A DNA stretch of 64,000 bases from Chryseobacterium sp. KLBC 52. GTDB taxonomy: Bacteria; Bacteroidota; Bacteroidia; Flavobacteriales; Weeksellaceae. Shown here piece after piece: positions 17,565 through 24,223 of this stretch. The stretch lies in contig NZ_QDFZ01000008.1 of the NCBI RefSeq assembly GCF_003347605.1, positions 85,638 to 149,637 of the forward strand, given 5' to 3'. The number at the start of each line of letters is the position of its first letter. The first letter of the stretch is position 1. The translations under genes and the position numbers were made by a program. The notes beneath the pieces are model-generated. The model was not told the DNA's origin. It made no database searches and saw only the letters and a program-made list of their open reading frames with translations.

Positions 17565-17743
17565 AATAATCTCGTCAGAAATTTATAAGGATTAAGTTTT
17601 GCATAAGAATCAGTATAGTATTTTTCGCATGGAATGGTGATGCTAAAATGTTTTTTCTCACGATTTTTGTTTTTTACAACATCAATATATTTAAAGGTGA
17701 GGGGAAGTTTATGTTTTTCTTTGTTAGTAAAATCTCTTTTCAT
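17561..17743 (-). CDS. Conserved 60-aa protein of the RiPP cassette
   Basis: A very basic 60-residue protein placed between gwsG and gwsS with 4-nt ATGA overlaps on both sides. It has a paralogue in cassette 2 (21427-21609). Both begin MK(R/K).F, share the segment KLPLT-x-KYI at about residues 12-20, and end F(L/V)-x-RLL. The rest diverges. There is no signal peptide, membrane helix or GG cleavage site. Conservation of both ends and of position in two cassettes argues that it is translated and functional. It might be an adaptor binding the ligase or precursor, or a second substrate. I do not recognise a described family. Confidence 0.65.
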   Translation of the reverse strand: MKRDFTNKEKHKLPLTFKYIDVVKNKNREKKHFSITIPCEKYYTDSYAKLNPYKFLTRLL

Positions 17744-18642
17744 AAATAATCAGCTATTTCTTTTTCCAATAAATAATTACATATTACTGATATTCCCAAA
17801 AACTGGCCTACAGGATTAACTTCTAAAAAATAGTATTTACCATCATTTTTGATAAAATCAAGAGAACCGGAATTAAGATCTAATGACTGCATTAACAGAT
17901 GTATTTTTTGCTCAATATTTTTCGGAAGATTATAAGGTACTTTTCTATTGGGTTTTTCATCATTGTATTTCCTAAAGTCAATTTTAGTTTGGTTATCATT
18001 TTGCGAAAAGATGGCTGTAGACCAAACTTTACCATTTAGATAAAAGCTTCTGATCTCGAAGTTTTTTTCGATTTTTTCCTGAAAAAAAGTGATAAAAAAA
18101 TTTTTATTTTCATTTTCTTGAACAACAGTTGTATACATCATCCCACTGGAATCCTTGAGTATGCTTTCCATTCTTGGGTTGCCACCAATGGTTTTGATGA
18201 TTGTTTTATTTAAAGTAACATGATCTGTGTTGTCAGTCAGAAAATAAGACGGAACATCTAATCCTGCCTTTTGGGCCTCTTCAAGCACAAGAAGTTTATT
18301 GATATCACAATTGCTTTGTTTATTAATATGTTTTTTTGACTCTAAAACCTTTATTACATAATCTTCCAGCCAGTGTTGATATTCATTCATATGGAGGTTA
18401 ATCGCTTCATTTTTATAATACAGGCGGTTAAACTTCAGTCTACCTCTTCTATACCAAACACTGCTAATTTCATCAATAAAAAAACAATTTCTCAGGCTTT
18501 CTAGATAAATCCGTTTTTCTTGGATTTTAATATCAAAAATTTCATCTTCATGCACCCGGATAAAGCTTTTATCCAATTTTTGTAGCCATTTAATGACTTC
18601 TGTAGTGGTTATCTCGTTATTTTGAGAAATGATCAGTATCAA
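17740..18642 (-). CDS. gwsG: Grasp-with-spasm ATP-grasp peptide ligase 1
   Basis: A 300-residue ATP-grasp enzyme of the graspetide class, expected to form ester or amide links between side chains of the precursor using ATP. Visible marks are IIS near the start, SVWYRRGRLKF at about 61-71 (the WYRR motif of microviridin-type ligases), IEKNFEIRSFYLNGKVWSTAIFSQ at about 191-214, and the Mg-binding GSLDFIKND...YFLEVNPVGQF at 259-281 (Asp262, Glu274, Asn276). The start is TTG at 18642: alignment with the cassette 2 homologue (MILILSANQ) fixes it. The upstream stop overlaps as TTGA. It is coupled to the 60-aa gene downstream. Confidence 0.92.
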   Translation of the reverse strand: MILIISQNNEITTTEVIKWLQKLDKSFIRVHEDEIFDIKIQEKRIYLESLRNCFFIDEISSVWYRRGRLKFNRLYYKNEAINLHMNEYQHWLEDYVIKVLESKKHINKQSNCDINKLLVLEEAQKAGLDVPSYFLTDNTDHVTLNKTIIKTIGGNPRMESILKDSSGMMYTTVVQENENKNFFITFFQEKIEKNFEIRSFYLNGKVWSTAIFSQNDNQTKIDFRKYNDEKPNRKVPYNLPKNIEQKIHLLMQSLDLNSGSLDFIKNDGKYYFLEVNPVGQFLGISVICNYLLEKEIADYL

Positions 18643-19544
18643 TTTTTCTTTTTTATTTTTTTGAAAAAATCTTTTGTAATCAACTGAGAATGCTTTAAGC
18701 TTGGCAGCCCTATGCTTTTGCGATTACGATTGACGGTTGCGGAGTCTTTTATATTTTCATATCCTTGATAAACGCCATAAGTATAAGGTACTTTATGGTG
18801 TAAATTATTTCTATCTATCATAGCTGCGTAGTCTCTTGGAGGACATTCACCAGATTTTACATACTCTAATAGCTTTATTTTCAAATATGGGTAATACTCT
18901 TCATAATCTGCCATGTGTAGTAATATAGGTCCAGACGGCATAAAGAAATCACCATTTAATAAACCAATTTTTTGCAGACTTGGGAAACCATAATTCTCAA
19001 ACATCCACCTCAGAAGTTCAGCATTCTTTTTATCATTTTTATTGATATCTGCATAATTTGAATCAATACGACTGTCTTGATCACGTTTAAACGCGACTGT
19101 AAAAGAATCTACAAGTTTTTGATTAAGTCCTCTTTTCCATTCCTCAACTTTCAATTCTATTTCCTGCCTGCCAATACCATATTTTTGATAGAGCTGTATG
19201 AAACTGGAGTCTTGCTTTTTATATTTCCAATTAGGTGCAACTAACGGAATAAGCTTGTAAAGACTTTTCTTCCCTCCGAAATTTTTGTGATGTTGATCTG
19301 CAAGCTTTATGTAATTTTCATATTCCTCCCTCCGTTCCTGGTTTTTGGGAGGATATTGGCTGAATATTTTTTTGTACTGCTTAATTGTAAATATTGTATC
19401 CTTTTGTAAACGAAATATACTGTCGATTTCATTGATTCTATTATAATAGGTTATATAGTTCAAATTTCTGCTCTTGCAAGCTATGAGAGTGAAAATTATA
19501 GCTATTAAACCATATGAAGCATAGTTCCAAATATCCTTTTTCAT
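18639..19544 (-). CDS. DUF6624-like lipoprotein of RiPP cassette 1
   Basis: The 301-residue product has an N-terminal helix and lipobox (LIACKS, Cys near residue 23), so it should be a lipoprotein facing the periplasm. The C-terminal part carries the DUF6624-like pattern: NAELLRWMFENYGFP, a Gly/His-containing middle (ILLHMADYEEYYPYLK), DYAAMIDRNN, YGVYQGYENI and RNRKSIGLPSL. A clear paralogue is in cassette 2. It lies between precursor and ligase and overlaps the ligase start by 4 nt. Its extracytoplasmic location suggests processing, export or self-protection rather than cytoplasmic modification. The family assignment is from recall. Confidence 0.75.
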   Translation of the reverse strand: MKKDIWNYASYGLIAIIFTLIACKSRNLNYITYYNRINEIDSIFRLQKDTIFTIKQYKKIFSQYPPKNQERREEYENYIKLADQHHKNFGGKKSLYKLIPLVAPNWKYKKQDSSFIQLYQKYGIGRQEIELKVEEWKRGLNQKLVDSFTVAFKRDQDSRIDSNYADINKNDKKNAELLRWMFENYGFPSLQKIGLLNGDFFMPSGPILLHMADYEEYYPYLKIKLLEYVKSGECPPRDYAAMIDRNNLHHKVPYTYGVYQGYENIKDSATVNRNRKSIGLPSLKHSQLITKDFFKKIKKKN

Positions 19545-19578
19545 AAATTCTCTAACGAATATGGTGTGATAATAAAAG

Positions 19579-19602
19579 AGATAGAGGGATAACCCTCTAT
19601 CT
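19579..19602 (-). terminator. Intercistronic attenuator-like hairpin, cassette 1
   Basis: AGATAGAGGG / CCCTCTATCT, perfect 10-bp stem with a 4-nt loop, followed on the minus strand by CTTTTATT. It lies 9 bp after the precursor stop and before the lipoprotein start, so it should terminate most transcripts after the precursor gene. Confidence 0.75.
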
Positions 19603-19611
19603 GTGATAATA

Positions 19612-19812
19612 CTAGTTAAGGCTGGTATCTATTTTTAAAGTACTGATAAGAGTCCCATCTTTCCATGTTTCTTTATCATAACATGTAGAACCACAATCTG
19701 TTTCTACATATTTATAACCATCTCCACCTAAAATAGATTTTAGATCCTTTCTTTGTAATTTCTTGTTTTCTGTAGAAGAGAAGCCGCTCTTCATTCCAAT
19801 TAATTTTTTCAT
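19612..19812 (-). CDS. gwsA: RiPP precursor peptide 1 (double-glycine leader)
   Basis: A 66-residue precursor. The leader (residues 1-30) reads MKKLIGMKSGFSSTENKKL then RKDLKSILGG, the Bacteroidota GG-leader form. The 36-residue core contains five Thr, three Ser, several Lys, four Asp and two Glu plus two cysteines (Cys40, Cys44), so it offers Thr/Ser/Lys donors and Asp/Glu acceptors for ATP-grasp cross-linking. It ends DTSLN. The frame is open further upstream, but the ATG at 19812 places the leader at the N-terminus and matches the cassette 2 precursor. The CCCTGACATGGG box is 45 nt upstream. The number and positions of cross-links cannot be deduced. Confidence 0.85.
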   Translation of the reverse strand: MKKLIGMKSGFSSTENKKLQRKDLKSILGGDGYKYVETDCGSTCYDKETWKDGTLISTLKIDTSLN

Positions 19813-19856
19813 GTGTGTAATTTTTAAAATTTTGATATTTAATTTTGCCATACAAT

Positions 19857-19868
19857 CCCTGACATGGG
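19857..19868 (-). promoter_or_regulatory. Conserved CCCTGACATGGG box upstream of precursor 1
   Basis: This 12-mer lies 45 nt upstream of the precursor ATG and recurs exactly at 23688-23699, 47 nt upstream of the second precursor ATG. Its ends form a CCC-N6-GGG dyad. It is either an operator or part of the promoter. Confidence 0.5.
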
Positions 19869-19882
19869 TTTTGCTGATCAGC

Positions 19883-19902
19883 TTTATTTTTGTTGTGCAC
19901 AT
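19883..19902 (-). promoter_or_regulatory. Second conserved upstream block, cassette 1
   Basis: Minus strand ATGTGCACA...AAATAAA corresponds to ATGTGTACA...AAATAAA at 23717-23736 upstream of precursor 2. The dyad TGTGCACA suggests a protein-binding site. Confidence 0.4.
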
Positions 19903-20050
19903 TAACAAAAAACATCACTTGTGTTTTCTTCAGCAAACATAAAATGAAGAGCAATTAAAACTTTAATTTTTTACCCTTAAACTTTTACTTAAATTACTAA
20001 GGGTATAAAATAAGGGTTGTTAAGGTTTTGATTTTGAGTGTCTTAATTTT

Positions 20051-20938
20051 TTAAGAATCTTTATATATATTACTCATTTCATGTATTTCTTTTTTACCTT
20101 TTATTTCGGTTTTCTTGTAAATATTTGATAAATGAGTCGATAATGTTTTCTCTGAGATATTTAATCTTTGACTTAGCTCTGCATATTTCAAGTTCGGGTT
20201 CTCTAAAAGAATCATTAAAACCTCAGCTTCTCTTACTGAAAGCTTTTCAAATGGTATACTCTTTTTAATTTCCTTTTTACGAAGAGGGTATAGGAAATAA
20301 TCTATGGAAACAATAAAGAATCCCAAGGTATAAAAAGTTTGAACTATAAATTGATTTCCTGATGAAGCAAGAATTGTAAATACAAATAATACAATACTTA
20401 AAAATCCAATAGCACCATTAATTGAGTGAACTTTTAAAAAAAATTCTTTGTTTGATTTAAATTTTAAATATTGATTTTTTATAATTGATATAGTGTTTAC
20501 TAATAATATGACTAAAATGATCGATAAGAAAATATATCTAGAAATATTTATTGATTTAGTGAGTGTAAGTGGAATAATAAAAGAACAAATAAAAATGAAG
20601 AGAATAATTGCTCCTGTCATAAATAGATCAACTCTTCTAACAAATCTAACTTCATATTCTTTTATTAAATAAGAGACAAAATAAATCGCAGATGCCAATC
20701 CTGTTGTATAAGAAATAATATACTGTGTAATTAAATCAAGTGGAGAATTTTTATCCGGAAATAATTCTTCAACAATATTATAAATTAGGCCTGCTATTAA
20801 CAACAGAAGAAATCTAATATAATATGGTTTATCTTTCTGATTAAGCCGAATTAGTAAATTGGTTGCAACTAAAATTATAAGAATCAGAAATATTAAAACA
20901 TAAATAATTGTGCTTATATGAATCCCAAAAACAAACAT
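20051..20938 (-). CDS. Membrane-embedded LuxR-type transcriptional regulator
   Basis: The 295-residue product has about seven hydrophobic helices in residues 1-220 and a C-terminal LuxR/GerE helix-turn-helix at about 228-285 (FEKLSVREAEVLMILLENPN, then LSQRLNISEKTLSTHLSNIYKKTEI). The design is that of a one-component regulator that senses a signal in or across the membrane and acts from the membrane. It lies between the two RiPP cassettes, upstream of precursor 1 on the same strand with a 238-bp gap, and is the prime candidate to read the conserved boxes. AT content is higher than in the housekeeping genes. Ligand and targets are unknown. Confidence 0.85.
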   Translation of the reverse strand: MFVFGIHISTIIYVLIFLILIILVATNLLIRLNQKDKPYYIRFLLLLIAGLIYNIVEELFPDKNSPLDLITQYIISYTTGLASAIYFVSYLIKEYEVRFVRRVDLFMTGAIILFIFICSFIIPLTLTKSINISRYIFLSIILVILLVNTISIIKNQYLKFKSNKEFFLKVHSINGAIGFLSIVLFVFTILASSGNQFIVQTFYTLGFFIVSIDYFLYPLRKKEIKKSIPFEKLSVREAEVLMILLENPNLKYAELSQRLNISEKTLSTHLSNIYKKTEIKGKKEIHEMSNIYKDS

Positions 20939-21075
20939 GACTGTAAATTTGTTTTAAAAATTAATACAAAATTCTTCACACCAAAGTTTATAGAGTTTGG
21001 GATAAGAATATCAATAAAAGCCTGACATAGAATATCAACTGCCTTTTCTCTATCCTGATAAGTAGCTTTTTTCAT
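20914..21075 (-). pseudogene. Truncated GNAT acetyltransferase fragment
   Basis: From the ATG at 21075 a 53-residue frame starts MKKATYQDREKAVDILCQAF and continues IDILIPNSINFGVKN. That looks like the N-terminus of a Chryseobacterium-type GNAT acetyltransferase. The similarity stops near residue 35 and the frame then runs into the LuxR gene start before a stop at 20914. The rest of the acetyltransferase is absent. This reads as the stub of an older gene cut when the regulator or cassette arrived. The family call rests on a short N-terminus only. Confidence 0.5.
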
Positions 21076-21426
21076 ACATTTTGTTTTTCCCCAAAATATG
21101 AATAATTATGTGGTGTTATGATTTTTTTTGATTGGTATTCAGTTGTTTGTGTTGGTTTTTTATCCTCGTGTTATTGAAATAAATTATGTTTTAATATTGT
21201 TTTTTTAGTTTTTATTTCTGCATTTTTCGGATTGTGTCCGCAAACACCCTAAATAATTTGTTTTTTACTTTATTTTTAACAGGAAAATTATTTCTCTAAA
21301 ATTTTCTTTACAGTTTCTTCACTGCTATTGCAATTTTATATTCTACATTTTGAAGATGTAGTGTATTCTCTGTAAATGTCATTTTACTATTCAGAATCTT
21401 TATTCATCAGGCACAAGATGAGTATT
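20939..21426. other. Inter-cassette gap
   Basis: A very AT-rich 488-bp stretch. Its left part holds the acetyltransferase fragment. The rest (21080-21426) has no supported gene; a short hairpin CTACAT / ATGTAG lies near 21342-21360. No gwsS remnant is recognisable here, although this is where cassette 2 would be expected to carry one. Confidence 0.5.
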
Positions 21427-21609
21427 TTATAATAATCTTACAAACGGTTTTGGAGGTTTTATTGCCATCAAATAATCGGTTTGATATTGTATAGCAGTAA
21501 TATAATTCTGTTGATGGCTATTTTGTATTTCAACTGAAGCTTCTCTGAAATTTGCTATATATTTTAGAGTAAGGGGTAGTTTATTTTTTTCTTTGAATTT
21601 CTTTTTCAT
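21427..21609 (-). CDS. Conserved 60-aa protein, cassette 2 copy
   Basis: Paralogue of the 17561-17743 protein with the same length: KNKLPLTLKYI near residues 8-18 and the ending PFVRLL are shared. It overlaps the upstream ligase by 4 nt (ATGA). Unlike cassette 1 no SPASM gene follows; the unit ends here. The middle (EIQNSHQQNYITAIQYQTDY) is neutral rather than basic. Retention of this small gene without its usual downstream neighbour suggests it works with the ligase rather than with the SPASM protein, which is inference from gene order. Confidence 0.62.
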   Translation of the reverse strand: MKKKFKEKNKLPLTLKYIANFREASVEIQNSHQQNYITAIQYQTDYLMAIKPPKPFVRLL

Positions 21610-22508
21610 AAGTATTCTGCTATTTCTTTTTCGAGTAGATAATTACAAACTGCTGATAATCCTAAAAACTGACCAACGGGGTTTATCTCTAAGAAATAAA
21701 AATCATTTTTATTTTTTATAAAATCAAGTGAGCCACAGTTGATATCCATTGCCTGCATAAGGATATGTACTTTTTCTTCAATTTCTTTTGGAAGATTATA
21801 CCTAACATTCCGATTCGGTACCTCGTGATTATATTTTCTATGATCAAGCTGAGTCTTCTTATCATTTTGAGAAAAAATAGCAGTAGCCCAGATTTTGCCA
21901 TGAAGATAAAAGGCTCTTACTTCAAAATCTTTTTCAATCATTTCCTGAAAAAAGGTAATAAAGAAATTTTCTTTTTCCACCTCTGTAACAAGTGAAGTAT
22001 ACAGAATGCCTTCAGAAAAACCACCAACTGATTTCAATATTATATTTTCAGCAATAGATTTTGTAATCGTTTTATTCACAACCAGCTGGTCCGTGTTTTC
22101 TGCCAAGTAGTAGTTCGGGACTTTCAATCCTACTTTTTTGGCCTGTTCAAGTACTAAGAGTTTATTCAAATGGCTGTTGCTTTGTTTATTAATATGTCTT
22201 TTTGTTTCAAGCATTTTTATTACATAATCTTCAAGCCAATATTGAGTTTCATTCATATAAGCATTGATAGAAGCGTTATCATATTCTTTCCTCATAAACC
22301 GTAATCCTCCTCTGCGATACCAGACAGTAGTAATATCTTCAATAAAAAAACTATTTCTTCGACTTTCCAAAAAGATTCTGTTTTGTTCTGTTTTTATTTC
22401 AAAAACTTCATCTTCATGTATACGAATAAAAGGTTTATCTAATGCTTTAAGCCACTTAATAACTTCATTTGTGGTTGTTTCCTGATTAGCGGAAAGAATA
22501 AGAATCAT
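21606..22508 (-). CDS. gwsG: Grasp-with-spasm ATP-grasp peptide ligase 2
   Basis: A 300-residue paralogue of the cassette 1 ligase, recognisably collinear over its whole length. It shows TVWYRRGGLRF, IEKDFEVRAFYLHGKIWATAIFSQ and the Mg-binding CGSLDFIKNK...FYFLEINPVGQF. It starts with ATG, unlike the TTG of ligase 1, and overlaps both its neighbours by 4 nt. All catalytic-looking residues are kept, so it should be active. The many substitutions from ligase 1 indicate that the two are not a recent duplication and may be specific for their own precursors. Confidence 0.92.
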   Translation of the reverse strand: MILILSANQETTTNEVIKWLKALDKPFIRIHEDEVFEIKTEQNRIFLESRRNSFFIEDITTVWYRRGGLRFMRKEYDNASINAYMNETQYWLEDYVIKMLETKRHINKQSNSHLNKLLVLEQAKKVGLKVPNYYLAENTDQLVVNKTITKSIAENIILKSVGGFSEGILYTSLVTEVEKENFFITFFQEMIEKDFEVRAFYLHGKIWATAIFSQNDKKTQLDHRKYNHEVPNRNVRYNLPKEIEEKVHILMQAMDINCGSLDFIKNKNDFYFLEINPVGQFLGLSAVCNYLLEKEIAEYL

Positions 22509-23365
22509 TTTTTCTTAAATTTATCTTTTCTTATTTTAGAAGAATGTTTAATACTGGGAAGACCTATACTTTTACGGTTGCGGTTAATCCGGACAGAATC
22601 CTGATTATTGTTCCGTAAGCTGTATCGTACAGCAGTATTTCTATAGTAATCATAGGTATCGGACATTAAGGCATATTCCTGTGGAGAACAATGACCTGAT
22701 TTTACATATTCGAATAATTTTTTTCTGAATTCAGGGTATTTTTTTGAACCAATCATATGACTTAATAATGTGGGCATAGCAATGAAAACGTCATTGTTTC
22801 CTAATCTACCTATTTTTTGTCCATCAGGAAATCCATAATGTTTAAATGTCCAGAAAAAAAGATCTGCATTTTTTTCAATGTTCTTATATACAAGGGGGAT
22901 ATTCTCAGGCCGTCCCTCCTGGTCACGGATCATCGCTATAGTAAAGGAATCCACAAGCCTTTTATTCAGGTTTTTTTTCCAATCTGCTACTTTTTGGTTG
23001 ACTTCCACGCTGTCTATCCCATATTTCCTGCAGAGCGGGTAAAGTTTTTTATAGTCATTACCATAGGGAGCGTTTAGGGTAATAAGCTTGTATAGGCTTT
23101 TCTTTCCACCAAAATCTTTATGATAATGATCTGCAAGTTGAATATAGGTTTTATATTCTTCAGTAAGCTCCTGATTTTTGGGCTCATACTTCTGGAACAA
23201 TCTTTTGAACTTTCTTATCGCTTTTTCAGGTTGATCAGCCATTCTGTAAATACTGTCAATTTCATTCACTTTGCTGTAATATGTAACGTAGTTCAATTTC
23301 CTGTTTTTGCATGATAAGAAAGAAACTAAAATAATGAAAAGAATATAATACGTATATGGTTTCAT
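22505..23365 (-). CDS. DUF6624-like lipoprotein of RiPP cassette 2
   Basis: The 286-residue paralogue of 18639-19544 has the lipobox FLSCKN near residue 19. Shared blocks are LNY(V/I)TYY, NEIDSI(Y/F)R, HKDFGGKKSLYKLI, KYGID, LVDSFT and RDQEGR in the N-terminal half. The DUF6624-like part reads FFWTFKHYGFPDGQKIG, LLSHM, YALMSDTYD and RNRKSIGLPS. Position and overlap match cassette 1. Conservation of GGKKSLYKL in both copies marks a likely functional surface. The extracytoplasmic role is unknown. Confidence 0.75.
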   Translation of the reverse strand: MKPYTYYILFIILVSFLSCKNRKLNYVTYYSKVNEIDSIYRMADQPEKAIRKFKRLFQKYEPKNQELTEEYKTYIQLADHYHKDFGGKKSLYKLITLNAPYGNDYKKLYPLCRKYGIDSVEVNQKVADWKKNLNKRLVDSFTIAMIRDQEGRPENIPLVYKNIEKNADLFFWTFKHYGFPDGQKIGRLGNNDVFIAMPTLLSHMIGSKKYPEFRKKLFEYVKSGHCSPQEYALMSDTYDYYRNTAVRYSLRNNNQDSVRINRNRKSIGLPSIKHSSKIRKDKFKKK

Positions 23366-23409
23366 AAGCCTGTAAGGACATTATTTAAATGGTAACTTTG
23401 AAAGGAATA

Positions 23410-23429
23410 AAGGAGGGTTGCCCCTCCTT
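23410..23429 (-). terminator. Intercistronic hairpin, cassette 2
   Basis: AAGGAGGG / CCCTCCTT stem with a 4-nt loop lies just after the precursor 2 stop, followed on the minus strand by TATTCCTTT. Same place as the cassette 1 hairpin though the stem sequence differs; the T-tract is weaker. Confidence 0.55.
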
Positions 23430-23431
23430 CA

Positions 23432-23641
23432 TTAGTTTAATGTTGCTGTTGGGCTACACACAGTAATTCTGCCTATATAAGTTCCTCCCGGTGCTGTATA
23501 GGTGTCGTATTCTTCACAGCCTTCTCCAACGGAAACATTAGATTTAACATTATAGCTGCCTCCCTGAATTGCCTTAAGGTCTTTCAGTTTTTTGTTTTCC
23601 AAAGAAGAGAAATCTCTCTTCATTCCATTTAATTTTTTCAT
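23432..23641 (-). CDS. gwsA: RiPP precursor peptide 2 (double-glycine leader)
   Basis: A 69-residue precursor with the leader MKKLNGMKRDFSSLENKKL then KDLKAIQGG (residues 1-28), closely matching precursor 1. The 41-residue core starts SYNVKSNVSVGEGCEEYDTYT and ends SPTATLN. It has two cysteines (Cys42, Cys62), acidic acceptors concentrated in GEGCEEYD, and many Thr/Ser donors. Only the leader and the last residues resemble precursor 1, so the products should differ. The ATG at 23641 is preferred over upstream frame-open codons because it starts the leader. Confidence 0.85.
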   Translation of the reverse strand: MKKLNGMKRDFSSLENKKLKDLKAIQGGSYNVKSNVSVGEGCEEYDTYTAPGGTYIGRITVCSPTATLN

Positions 23642-23687
23642 TTTGATAAGTTTTTTTGTGTTGTTTAAAAAATTAATGTCAAATAAA

Positions 23688-23699
23688 CCCTGACATGGG
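23688..23699 (-). promoter_or_regulatory. Conserved CCCTGACATGGG box upstream of precursor 2
   Basis: Exact repeat of the 19857-19868 box, 47 nt upstream of the precursor 2 ATG. The neighbouring sequence is not otherwise identical, so conservation of 12 bases in a row is notable. Confidence 0.5.
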
Positions 23700-23850
23700 G
23701 CCGAATATTTTTCATGTTTATTTATACTGTACACATACAATCTAAAGATGAAAAAGGTATTCTGTCAACGTTGATGTTTTCAAATCTATAAATATTCAGT
23801 TCACTTAAGTGGGATAAAATGTGTAAGTGATTTGTTTATTTTTTGTACAT

Positions 23851-23875
23851 ATATGCACATGCAAAATGTGCATAT
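23851..23875. promoter_or_regulatory. Perfect inverted repeat upstream of cassette 2
   Basis: ATATGCACAT and ATGTGCATAT, 10 bp each, separated by GCAAA. The half-site ATGTG(C/T)A also occurs in the conserved blocks at 19883-19902 and 23717-23736, so it could be an activator or repressor site for the RiPP operons. Confidence 0.4.
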
Positions 23876-24200
23876 TTCAGTGGGTTCGGTGAAATATTTC
23901 AATCTTGGAAAAGTATAAAGTATAGTCAGATCATCTTAAGAAAACCTCTGGATATAACAGAGGTGTGAATAGTAATATTTTCTATTGTACAATACGGCTG
24001 AATGAGTACAAAATGTATTGGAAAATCATGTGTTTGTAGACTCATTATCGAAGAAATTTATATATTTCAGAGCATATTGTTTGCAAAAAATAGTTTTTTT
24101 TAGTCTGAAATTGATATAATCAGCAAGTAATCTTTCATAAAAAATACCAATTTTATCTAGTAAATAGAAAAGAATGACATTAAATCATAAAAAAGTAAAG

Positions 24201-24223
24201 CCTTTTAACATAGAGTTAAAAGG
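24201..24223 (-). terminator. Terminator of the TPR/HTH regulator gene
   Basis: CCTTTTAAC / GTTAAAAGG, 9-bp perfect stem with a 5-nt loop, followed on the minus strand by CTTTACTTTTTT. It is 17 bp after the stop at 24240. Confidence 0.75.

Noticed and set aside
21339..21380. Possible gwsS remnant after cassette 2
   Set aside because: The minus-strand frame (MTFTENTLHLQN and a few more residues) shows no resemblance to the GwsS start or its SPASM end.
23944..23964. Minus-strand terminator-like hairpin suggesting a gene at 23965-24200
   Set aside because: Only very short frames occur there and none resembles a leader peptide; the hairpin is recorded but no gene is called.
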